From positions 1 through 46,247 of the forward strand of contig JAITKA010000048.1 in the NCBI GenBank assembly GCA_031278635.1: DNA of 46,247 bases, given 5' to 3'. The notes beneath the pieces are model-generated. The model had not been told where the DNA came from, ran no database searches, and was given only the letters and a program-made list of their open reading frames with translations. Source of the DNA: Deltaproteobacteria bacterium. GTDB lineage: Bacteria > Desulfobacterota > Desulfarculia > Adiutricales > Adiutricaceae. This document shows, piece by piece, positions 16,935 to 24,838 of this stretch. Position numbers and translations under genes: made by a program. The number at the start of each line of letters is the position of its first letter. The first letter of the stretch is position 1.

Positions 16935-18811
16935 GCCCCGGCCGCCACCCCACCAGCCCCCTCCCGGGCCCCCGCCGCCAAAGGCGCCTCCCCCCCTGGC
17001 CAAGACCCCCTTTGGCCAGGCTGCCCTTTTTTCTTTTTTTGGTTACTTTTCTTCTTTCCCTGGGGCCCCTCTCCCCCGGCCCCCTCTCCGCCGACGGCGA
17101 GCTGGCCCGGGCCCTCGCCGCCAAGGACAAATTCTTCCGGGACGGCACCCCCCCGAAACGCTCCGAGTGGCTGGCCCTGATCAAGGAATTCGAGCGAGCC
17201 GCCGAGGTCCAGCCCCGCCTCGAGCACGCCTCAAGGGCCCGCTACCACGCCGCCGACGTTTCCTTTCGCTCGTATCGGAAGTTCGACCAGGCCCCCGACG
17301 CCAAAAAGGCCGCCCAGCTGGCCCGCCGCTCGGTCAAGGACTGCCCCCGCTGCGCCGACGCCCCCGACGCCCTCGTGATCCTCGGCAGGGCCCTCATGGC
17401 CCAAAACCAGCCCGAGGAGGCCTACCGCGAACTCATGAAGGTCGAGCTCAACTACCGCGAGGCCTCCGGGCCCGTCCGGGAGTCCCGCGAGCTCATGGCC
17501 CAGCTCTCCGGCAAACCACTGCCCAAGGCCCCCGCCAAGGCCGCGGCCAAGCCGGACGCGTCCAAGCCGGCCCCCCCAAAGCCCCGGGAAAACGCCCCCA
17601 CCCCGCCCAAGGCCAGGCCGGCCCCCTCGCCCCCGGCCCCCAGGGCCGACGGCCTGGCCCAGGTCCACGCCCTGTACGTCGACGACCGGGGCGGCTACAC
17701 CGAGATCACCGCCTACCTGGACCGGGTCACCCCGTACCTGTACAACCTCCTCCCGCCGAGCCGGGAGGGCGGCTACTTCCGGGTCTACGTGGATTTCAAG
17801 GAGTCGAGGCTCCCCCGGAAACCCGTCAAGGCCCCCCCGAGGCTAACCCCTCTCGTCAAGACCCTCAAGGTCAACCAGTTAAACGACGACACGGTCAGGA
17901 TGGTGGCCGACCTCCCCGCCGCCCATCCCTACATGCCGATATTTTTGGATAACCCGCCCAGGATGATCGTGAGGGTGGCCGACCGCGTCGATCGCCTGCC
18001 CCCGGTCGAGGCCGAGGATCCCCCGACCCCAAGGCCCGTGGCGACCGCCAAAAAACCCGCCCCGGCCAAACCCGCCCCCGCCAAACCCGCCCCAGCGAAG
18101 CCCGCCAAGGGCCCGAGGGACTCCATGGCCCGCCAGCTGGGCCTGGGCATCCGCCTCGTGGCCATTGACGCCGGCCACGGCGGCAAGGACGGCGGGGCCG
18201 CCGGGAACGGCCTCAAGGAAAAGGACATCACCCTTAAGGCCTCGAAAATGCTGGCGAAAAAAATCCAGTCGCGCCTGGGCCTCGAGGTCGTCATGACCCG
18301 CGAGACGGATAAATTCGTGACCCTGGACCGCCGGACCAAAACGACCCGCGACAAAAAGGCCGATCTCCTAATCTCCGTCCACGTGAACGCCAACGATCTG
18401 GCCAAGGTCGAGGGCTTCGAGACCTATATCCTAAACTTCACCGCCGACCCCTCCGCCCAGGCCGTGGCCGCCCGCGAAAACGCCTCCTCGGGAAAAACCA
18501 TGAGCGAGATGGGCGACCTCGTCGGCAAGATAGCCAAAAACACCAAAATAGCCGAGTCCAGGGTCCTGGCCAAATCCCTCCACGCGGGCGCCCTGGCCTC
18601 CCTCCGCAGCCAGTTCAAGATCCGCGACCTGGGCGTCAAGGAGGGGGCCTTCATAGTCCTCGCCAACGTCGACGTCCCGGCCATCCTCCTCGAGATCGGC
18701 TTCATCACCAACAAAAAGGAGGCCGCCCTCCTGGCCCAGGACGCCTACCTGGAACTCCTCACCGACGGCCTCTGCCAGGGCTTCAAAAACTACCTCGACG
18801 GCCTGCGCTAG
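16931..18811 (+). CDS. N-acetylmuramoyl-L-alanine amidase (AMIN + Amidase_3, AmiC-like)
   Basis: The 626-residue periplasmic enzyme cuts the amide bond between MurNAc and the peptide stem, usually during septum splitting. A long basic N-region precedes a hydrophobic signal segment (about 29-55). A helical, TPR-like part (55-195) leads to a Pro/Ala/Lys linker, then an AMIN domain (about 235-355) and a second linker with repeated K-P-A-P-A units. The C-terminal Amidase_3 domain has zinc ligands in AIDAGHGG (His about 415), the Glu of LKEKD, His of ISVHVNA and the catalytic Glu of LLEIGF. The start is TTG within TTGA overlapping mutS. The N-terminal TPR-like addition is not in E. coli AmiC and resembles deltaproteobacterial versions. 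Confidence 0.93.
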   Translation: MSPGRHPTSPLPGPRRQRRLPPWPRPPLARLPFFLFLVTFLLSLGPLSPGPLSADGELARALAAKDKFFRDGTPPKRSEWLALIKEFERAAEVQPRLEHASRARYHAADVSFRSYRKFDQAPDAKKAAQLARRSVKDCPRCADAPDALVILGRALMAQNQPEEAYRELMKVELNYREASGPVRESRELMAQLSGKPLPKAPAKAAAKPDASKPAPPKPRENAPTPPKARPAPSPPAPRADGLAQVHALYVDDRGGYTEITAYLDRVTPYLYNLLPPSREGGYFRVYVDFKESRLPRKPVKAPPRLTPLVKTLKVNQLNDDTVRMVADLPAAHPYMPIFLDNPPRMIVRVADRVDRLPPVEAEDPPTPRPVATAKKPAPAKPAPAKPAPAKPAKGPRDSMARQLGLGIRLVAIDAGHGGKDGGAAGNGLKEKDITLKASKMLAKKIQSRLGLEVVMTRETDKFVTLDRRTKTTRDKKADLLISVHVNANDLAKVEGFETYILNFTADPSAQAVAARENASSGKTMSEMGDLVGKIAKNTKIAESRVLAKSLHAGALASLRSQFKIRDLGVKEGAFIVLANVDVPAILLEIGFITNKKEAALLAQDAYLELLTDGLCQGFKNYLDGLR

Positions 18812-19039
18812 CCCCCCTCTGCCTCCCGAACCGACCCGCCCTTCCCAGATAACATTCGAATATTACAAATTAAATTTCCCCACTCCCCCTATCTCCCCTT
18901 ATAAATTACCAATTTTGCCATTATCTTGAGTAAATTATTTTTTTCGTTCATTTATAACTTGAATCCGCGAAATTAAACTCCACTAACCACATGTAAATCA
19001 AATACTTTTAACAACTCTATTAAAAAAGCCCGGTGTTTT

Positions 19040-19048
19040 TGCTATACT
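19040..19048 (+). promoter_or_regulatory. Extended -10 promoter of the candidate small RNA
   Basis: TGCTATACT is an extended -10 (TGn plus TATACT at 19043-19048). The -35 is weak (TTAAAA near 19020). Predicted start near 19055. Confidence 0.5.
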
Positions 19049-19054
19049 ATATTA

Positions 19055-19192
19055 AACCGGTGGAACAAACCGCCGTTCATCATATAGGCGAGCCAAGCTC
19101 GCGGCATCGATTCCGCCAGAGACCTGGTTTATCCGTTAACCTCCTTCACATACCGGTAATAGCCCCGATCCTGGCCAGATCGGGGCCTTTTT
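19055..19192 (+). ncRNA. Candidate small RNA of about 138 nt
   Basis: The region lies between an extended -10 promoter and a strong intrinsic terminator. Predicted helices include GGTGG/CCGCC near the 5' end and GCGAGC/GCTCGC in the middle; ACCGGT occurs at both ends and could close the molecule. No open frame with a ribosome binding site is inside. I do not recognise 6S, SRP, tmRNA or RNase P features, so the class is unknown. Confidence 0.45.
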
Positions 19193-19194
19193 AT
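19162..19194 (+). terminator. Intrinsic terminator
   Basis: A 9-bp stem GCCCCGATC/GATCGGGGC with a 7-base loop is followed by CTTTTTATTT. It is far from any gene stop, which supports an independent RNA. Confidence 0.85.
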
Positions 19195-19229
19195 TTGTGT
19201 ACGTATCAATGTTCCATACGTCAATTAAC

Positions 19230-19466
19230 CTATCATCGCTACCCTCTGTCCCACGACGACCAAGGCTTCCTTAACCCCGTTCAATTATCGAACAATTATT
19301 TCTTTTTTTTACAAAACAAATTTTTTTAGACCCTCGGCTGGTCATCATTCGATCGGTCTACGCCTCTACCCTCCGTACCACGACGACCACGACCCCATGA
19401 AGCCCCGTTCAATTATCGAACATTTATTTCTTTTTTTTACAAAACAAATTTTTTTAGACCCTCGGC
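19230..19466. repeat. Tandem duplication of about 128 bp
   Basis: Two copies (about 19230-19338 and 19358-19466) share the segments TACCCTC-GT-CCACGACGACC, CCCCGTTCAATTATCGAAC and a long T-rich tract ending TTAGACCCTCGGC. The offset is 127-128 bases. Each has GTTC/GAAC around a 7-base loop followed by a T-run, so it may resemble a weak terminator on the plus strand. Confidence 0.85.
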
Positions 19467-19907
19467 CAAACATCTCATCGCCGCCGATAATCCCACGGCC
19501 AAAATGGCCAAAAATCCCCCGCGGGCCCAATACCCGCCACCGTCCCCGCGGCCGCCCACCACGGCCCCGTTCCCATGACAGTCGGCAGGCAATGGGCGAA
19601 ATCTAACCCGCGGCTCCCTTTAGGCGCCAACGCCTTCGAACCTGCGGGCATAATCACCCATCCTCGCCGGCTGCGAACCAAGCGCGTGGGACGGGGGAAA
19701 ACGGGGATACGCTAATTTTCTCCGCCCGAGGTCGTGGCCGTTTTGACCGATGGCGCGGACGCAAAACGGTACGCAAAGAAAATGCGGGGCCGTGACCCGG
19801 GGCTTAATCCGTGGCGGGGTACGATTTGTGCCCCCGTGGAAACGATATCGGCAGACGGGAAAAATCGCCCCATCCACGGCCGCGGCCGTCGATAGTTTCT
19901 CCCATTT

Positions 19908-19957
19908 CCATTAAATTGCACCCCATAAGATCGAATATGTCGCGTTTCGCTGGATCC
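19908..19957. repeat. Dispersed repeat, copy 1
   Basis: An ungapped 50-base match (35 of 50 by eye) to 23134-23183, best at the right end (TTTCGC-GGATCC). The copies flank the helicase gene on both sides. It could be the edge of a decayed element. Confidence 0.5.
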
Positions 19958-20547
19958 TGTCACGTAGGGGCTTTTTTTGACCCCGGCGTTTCCGCAATCA
20001 AAACCAAGCGGTCCTTCGATGGCGGTACCCGTCATGGGGGCGTACGCGTCCAACATGAGCTTGCCCATAAGGGTTCCATCCTTCCCCGCAAGGCCCATAT
20101 AGCGTTATCGGTTACTCCTTAGTTCCATGCATTTTAACTTTTTATGTATCATTTGACTACATTAGGAAAGGGTGCACCGAACGGATACGGCTCGCGTTCG
20201 AATTGTCGCCATCGGACCGATATGGTACACTCCATATAATACATAAACGCTTTGAGCGCCCCATTAAGCTCATGGCGGTGACGGGAAAGGGGCTCGTACC
20301 CATCCCATGCCCCTCCCAAATTGATTTCCCCCCGTTAAAACCCTCCCCCGCATCGGTATGGGTTTTCGCTAACGGCTTTTTATCGTGGCCAAGGTTTTTC
20401 GCCATGGTGGATCCTGTCCCTCGCTTGCGGGCAAAGGTCGTCCCCGGGCAATCTTACCGGGGAGCGGTTTAACCCTGACCGCCGGCGCGTAATCACGGAC
20501 AACAATGACCGGCCTCAACTATCCTGGTTTGCCGAGGAAAGCTAACG

Positions 20548-22923
20548 ATGGCCAAAAACAAACCCACCATGGTCATTTCGGCCGACTTTATTGACTCGTT
20601 CGCGGCTTTGCCCGAAACGACTCGAAACAAGGTCAGGTCGTTCTTTGAAAAATTCATAAATAACCCACAATCGTCGGCAATCAAACTTGAGAAAGTCAAA
20701 AGGGCGATCGACAAAAACTTTTTCTCGGTAAGGATCGATCACAGGTATAGAGGCATAGTCGCCCGCCTGCCGAAGAGCGGGGTCTACGTTCTCCTTCGCG
20801 TTGACCGTCACGAAAAGGCTTACGAGTGGGCCTCCCGCAAGAGATGCGAGGTTAACGCCCAGACAAGGGCCCTGCAAGTTTACGCGATTCCGGAATGGCT
20901 GGAACGTTACCTGCCAGCCGGGCACGAGGGGGCGCCACCGACTAAACTCGACTTTCAATATCACGGGCTTTCGCCCGGGCCGGGACGGTACCTGCCAGCC
21001 GGCCCCGAGGGGGCTCCTCCGGCTGGATCCGACCTCCAGATTCACGATCTTTCGCCCGGGCCGGGACGTTACCTGCCAGCCGGCCCCGAGGGGGCGCCAC
21101 CGGCTGGATCCGACCTTCCCAAGCCCGGCCTGTTTGACGATGTGGGGGACAAGGAGCTCCTCGACTTCGGGCTCCCGGCGATACTTTTACCGCTCGTTAG
21201 GGGCATGCGGTCAGAGGATGACCTCATCTCCGCCAGGACCTCCATCCCCGCGGACATGTTCGAGTTTTTGGAGTACCTTGCCAACGGTTGCTCGTTCTTT
21301 GAAATCATGGGCGAATTCACCGAACGTCTCCCCTTGAGGCCACGCACCACGAACCTACCCCCGGTCATGGAGAAGGGATTGGTTGGATTCCCCCAGGGGC
21401 CTCAGGCCGAGCCACCGAGGGATCTGGCCACCGCCCTCCGAAGTTACGTAACCCAATCGAATTTCGCGGTCATTGAGGGCGAAGGGGAACTGCGCCGGAT
21501 TCTCGACGAACCTTTGGAAAAATGGCGCTTTTTCCTCCATCCCCAGCAGCGCAGGCTCGCGTTAAGGGATTATTCCGGCCCTTCCCGGGTGCTTGGGGGA
21601 GCGGGCACGGGCAAAACCGTCGTGGCCCTACACCGGGCCAAATGGCTGGCCTCCAAATGCGCCGGCCAAGAGCGGATTCTTTTCACGACTTTTACCAAGA
21701 ACTTGGCTACGGATATAAAACATAAATTAAAGAAAATTTGTACACACGAAGAGTATGCACATATCGATGTTTATAATCTTGATTTATGGATCAATGAGTT
21801 CATGGAAAGTCAAAAGTATGACTTCAAGATAGCCTACGGCGAAGAAATATCCAAGCTTTGGGATGAAGCCATTGCCCTGAACCCAAACGCGGACGATTAC
21901 GGCAAAACCTTTTATCGCGAAGAATGGGCCCAGATAGTGATCCCCCAAGAAGCCTTTAGCTTGGACGAATACCACAACGCTTCCCGCGCAGGTCGGGGCA
22001 CCGGACTGAATCCCAAGGAAAAAGAGAACATTTGGGGAGTATTTAAGACACTTATTAATTTAATGGATGAGAATAAATTACGTGATATTAACATGGCTAC
22101 ATATGAATGTCGAAAAATAATTGAAAATATGAACTCTTCCCCATTATATTCTTCAGTAATTGTTGATGAGGGAGAAGATTTTAACGAAAATGACTATAAG
22201 CTTATTAGAAAAATCGCTGGCAATGAACACCTAAATGATTTATTTATCGTCGGTGACGCCCATCAGAGGATCTATAACCAGAAAACGGTCCTATCAAGAT
22301 GCGGAATCAATCTCGCTGGCCGTGGCGGTTATCTGCGGCTTAATTACCGGACCACCGAGGAGATCAGAAAACGGACCGTAAATATCCTTAAGGACGAGCC
22401 GATCGACGATCTTAACGGCGGGCGCGACAAGGAAAAACAATGCCAGTCACTGACCCATGGCAAACCCCCGGTCATCAAGCTTTTTAACGATTTTGACCAA
22501 GAATTGGCCTTTATCGTCGGCGAGATAAAAAACCTCCCCTTGGCCGGGGACGACCTGAGAAACGTCTGCCTGGTCGCCCGCACCGACGACCTCCTCGAAA
22601 ACTACAAAACCGAACTCATGAAACGAGGCTTCCCGGTCCATCACATCCAACTTGAGGGTTCCGACGACCAAACCAAAAAAGGGATCCGCCTCACCACCAT
22701 GCATGGGGTTAAGGGCCTTGAATTTCCCTACCTGTTCATGGCCGCCGTTAACGACGGGATTATCCCCCCCGCCAAACCCACCCCGAACGCCGATAAGGTT
22801 ACCGAACGGGAACGCCTGACCTCGGAAAAACGCCTTCTGTACGTGGCCATGACCAGGGCCCAAAAGGCTCTTTACCTAACGGGTTTCGGCCAAGGGTCCG
22901 AACTGCTTCAAGCCTTTGACTGA
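20548..22923 (+). CDS. RelE-like domain fused to a UvrD/Rep-type superfamily 1 helicase
   Basis: The 791-residue protein has three parts. Residues about 5-97 look like a RelE/ParE-fold toxin or mRNA-interferase domain (SVRIDHRYRGIV and VLLRVDRHEKAYEWA). Residues about 119-195 are a linker with three 27-residue repeats beginning RYLPAG. Residues about 320-791 are an SF1A helicase: Q-motif HPQQRRLA, Walker A GGAGTGKT at 350-357, Walker B VIVDEGEDF at 537-545 and VGDAHQRIY at 568-576. YRTTEE, TMHGVKGLEF at 717-726 and YVAMTRA complete the motor. The ATG has GAGG upstream. The middle of the gene (about 21700-22250) is clearly more AT-rich than both ends. It stands alone in a gene-poor island. A role in defence or mobile-element conflict is plausible but inferred. 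Confidence 0.88.
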   Translation: MAKNKPTMVISADFIDSFAALPETTRNKVRSFFEKFINNPQSSAIKLEKVKRAIDKNFFSVRIDHRYRGIVARLPKSGVYVLLRVDRHEKAYEWASRKRCEVNAQTRALQVYAIPEWLERYLPAGHEGAPPTKLDFQYHGLSPGPGRYLPAGPEGAPPAGSDLQIHDLSPGPGRYLPAGPEGAPPAGSDLPKPGLFDDVGDKELLDFGLPAILLPLVRGMRSEDDLISARTSIPADMFEFLEYLANGCSFFEIMGEFTERLPLRPRTTNLPPVMEKGLVGFPQGPQAEPPRDLATALRSYVTQSNFAVIEGEGELRRILDEPLEKWRFFLHPQQRRLALRDYSGPSRVLGGAGTGKTVVALHRAKWLASKCAGQERILFTTFTKNLATDIKHKLKKICTHEEYAHIDVYNLDLWINEFMESQKYDFKIAYGEEISKLWDEAIALNPNADDYGKTFYREEWAQIVIPQEAFSLDEYHNASRAGRGTGLNPKEKENIWGVFKTLINLMDENKLRDINMATYECRKIIENMNSSPLYSSVIVDEGEDFNENDYKLIRKIAGNEHLNDLFIVGDAHQRIYNQKTVLSRCGINLAGRGGYLRLNYRTTEEIRKRTVNILKDEPIDDLNGGRDKEKQCQSLTHGKPPVIKLFNDFDQELAFIVGEIKNLPLAGDDLRNVCLVARTDDLLENYKTELMKRGFPVHHIQLEGSDDQTKKGIRLTTMHGVKGLEFPYLFMAAVNDGIIPPAKPTPNADKVTERERLTSEKRLLYVAMTRAQKALYLTGFGQGSELLQAFD
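20904..21120 (+). repeat. Three 81-bp tandem repeats inside the helicase gene
   Basis: Units begin at TACCTGCCAGCC at 20908, 20989 and 21070, an exact 81-base period (27 codons). Copies 2 and 3 are nearly identical; copy 1 is more diverged. They encode the RYLPAG-EGAPP linker between the RelE-like and helicase parts. Confidence 0.95.
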
Positions 22924-23133
22924 GGGCTTTTTCTCAACGGGTCTTGTGCCGCTTGCGGCCCTGACCAAAACCTTCCCGGCCGAGCTTTGCCAAAACACGA
23001 TATAAATGTTACCCAAAGGCCACTAATATCGTGCCATCACGGTGACGCCTTACATGAGATTACGAAATATCTCGTTTTTTTAAGTTAATTTTTGAGCATA
23101 AAATCATCTAAGCTTCATTTTACCCCACCATCT

Positions 23134-23183
23134 CGATTCAGTTGCATTTCATAGGATCTATCGGGTTGCATTTCGCCGGATCC
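23134..23183. repeat. Dispersed repeat, copy 2
   Basis: Matches 19908-19957 (35 of 50, ungapped, by eye). Inside it GCATTTC-A/G-GGATC occurs twice, about 25 bases apart, so the copy itself looks internally duplicated. Confidence 0.5.
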
Positions 23184-23227
23184 CCCGCCAAACGAGAGGT
23201 TTGGGGATTTTACGGGCAAAAAAAAAT

Positions 23228-23321
23228 GTTGCGGGGTTTACGGGCGATAGCGATGACGGAACGCTTGCCCCTGAATGCTTTAAGGTTCCGAAATACGCTT
23301 TGTCGCCTATAACCCCGCAAC
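23228..23321. repeat. 94-base nested stem-loop element
   Basis: Arms pair in register over four helices: GTTGCGGGGTT/AACCCCGCAAC, GGCGA/TCGCC, AGCG/CGCT and CGGAAC/GTTCCG, around a loop of about 23 bases. It could be a structured RNA or a small non-autonomous mobile element. No coding potential. Confidence 0.65.
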
Positions 23322-23885
23322 AAAAGTAAAAATAATCATGTTCCGAAAAAAAGCAACCCCCAAAGAAAAGATTTTTGGGGGAGAGGACCATGGTTTTCAT
23401 TCGCAGGGACTGTATTTTTACCATGGGCGATTTTTTGACCACAAGCCGACCATGGAGTGGCCGCGAAGGTGCTGAAGCCCCAAAAGCCGGTCAAATAACC
23501 GGCTGAAAATTAAGGCTAAATTTTCGAACTTTGTCGCTTGCGGGTTTTTGGCCGGGAGATCGAATGGCGAGTGGGGCGGGAGAAAGCCTTGGCCGGCGCG
23601 GGCAAGAGAACGTCCGAGGTATCCTTGAGCCAAATCGTCTGGGTAAGCCCGTTTCAGGGCAAGCCCTGGCCTATGTAACCCATGCCTAAATAACCAGGCC
23701 TGGCCCGTAGGTCATGCGACCATGACCTGCGCTTTCCGACAAAAAGCCTAGCCTAACGGGGCAAAATCACTCTCAAAAATTTTGCGTTTTCGCCAATTTG
23801 GGGCTTAATTCGGTTGGATAACGGGATCGCAGTCAAAACTTCCAGTACATTCGCCACGTTAGGAATTTTCTGTTGGCGTCGTCCT

Positions 23886-24818
23886 TCACGGGTACTGAAT
23901 TTCATCGAACATGACCGAATCCTCTTTTATCTTATGGTTTTCATCGGCTATCTTGAGCTGGCAATAGGTAACGGCCAGGAGGGTCGCGATAAAACTTATG
24001 ACCAAGCAGCCGAGTATATCCAATATGATGAAAACGATTAGGTTATCGTTGGTTTCGAGCATGATTAGCCTGACGCAGTGAAGGAACGAGAAGAAAAGGA
24101 GCTCGGAGATCAGGCTGGAGGAAAAAACGAGGGGGAAATTACCCTTGGATAATTCCCAGGCCCTGCGGATGGAGCGGTTACCGTTCAGCCTTTCCACCCC
24201 GCAGGCGGCCAGCCAAGCGCAGATCCTCGTCAGGGCCAGGAACCCGCCCAGGCAAAAGCACGAAAAGGCGATCGTCAAAGGCGTGGAGAAAAAAACGCCC
24301 GGGGTCATGGCCCAGAGGGAGAGGGCGAGGACGGTCATCAAAACCACGTGAACGATTACCGAGGAGGCCCGTTCCAGGCCGATGACGAAGGCGGACCTAA
24401 ACGGCGGGGGCTCGTTTTTAAGGCTGCCGTGGACGTATATGGCGACCGAGCATTGGAGGCCGAAGGGCATGCAGTAGCTGGCCACGATCACCACGCAAAA
24501 GGCGAAAAAAAACAAGGGCTCGGCGGCCAGGCCCATCACGCCGCGCAAAACGAAGGTCAGGAGGGCCGCGAGGCCCGAGGGCAGCGACAGGACCCAGATG
24601 GGCAAGATCCTCCGGGCGAAGACCCGCAGGGCCAAGGCCAGCGTCCCGGCGACGCTTACCCGCTCCCTCGCGTGGCGCTCCTTGGCCATAGCCGGCCAGG
24701 GCGGCCGGCCTTGCCAGGGTCCCGGGGTCGGTGGCAACGGGACCGGCGGGGCCGGGCCATGGGCGGGCGACCATGGGCCGGGTATGGCGGGGGGTTGGTT
24801 TCGGGGAAAGTCGGTCAT
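23886..24818 (-). CDS. Hypothetical multi-pass membrane protein (310 aa)
   Basis: I do not recognise a family. A Pro-rich cytosolic N-terminus of about 55 residues is followed by about six hydrophobic segments, including LPIWVLSLPSGLAALLTFVL, FFFAFCVVIVASYCMPFGL, VVLMTVLALSLWAMTPGVFF and, near the end, NLIVFIILDILGCLVISFIATLL. The C-terminal tail is acidic. The open frame extends upstream to 25112, but that part overlaps the GNAT gene in another frame. The ATG at 24818 with a GGGGG tract upstream is the likely start, 20 bases after the GNAT stop. It is the last gene of the radical SAM operon. Such a protein could export or anchor a product of the two enzymes; this is inference only. Confidence 0.75.
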   Translation of the reverse strand: MTDFPRNQPPAIPGPWSPAHGPAPPVPLPPTPGPWQGRPPWPAMAKERHARERVSVAGTLALALRVFARRILPIWVLSLPSGLAALLTFVLRGVMGLAAEPLFFFAFCVVIVASYCMPFGLQCSVAIYVHGSLKNEPPPFRSAFVIGLERASSVIVHVVLMTVLALSLWAMTPGVFFSTPLTIAFSCFCLGGFLALTRICAWLAACGVERLNGNRSIRRAWELSKGNFPLVFSSSLISELLFFSFLHCVRLIMLETNDNLIVFIILDILGCLVISFIATLLAVTYCQLKIADENHKIKEDSVMFDEIQYP

Positions 24819-24838
24819 GGCGTCGCGGCCCCCTTGGC

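Larger units (their letters stand above)
18812..20547. other. 1.7-kb gene-poor region with repeats and a candidate small RNA
   Basis: No convincing protein gene. About 18840-19040 is AT-rich. A compact promoter-RNA-terminator unit lies at 19040-19194, a 128-base tandem duplication at about 19230-19466 and a dispersed repeat at 19908-19957. A 128-codon frame on the minus strand (19712-20098) has no ribosome binding site and no recognisable domain. A TATAAT at 20235-20240 lacks a good -35. The composition suggests decayed mobile or accessory DNA preceding the helicase gene. Confidence 0.55.
22924..23885. other. Gene-poor region downstream of the helicase
   Basis: No convincing gene. A weak terminator (GAGAT/ATCTC then seven T, 23056-23080) could end the helicase transcript. 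A dispersed repeat is at 23134-23183, a 94-base stem-loop at 23228-23321, and a short hairpin (CCCCCAAA...TTTTTGGGG) near 23356-23382. Minus-strand frames at 23158-23442 and 23418-23633 have no ribosome binding sites or recognisable domains. Confidence 0.55.

Noticed and set aside
19055-19192. 6S RNA, SRP RNA or tmRNA
   Set aside because: None of their signature motifs (for example the SRP GGAAGCAGC loop or a tmRNA tRNA-like end) is present.
19712-20098. 128-codon minus-strand frame in the helicase island
   Set aside because: No ribosome binding site or domain; likely chance frame or decayed sequence, so not called a gene.
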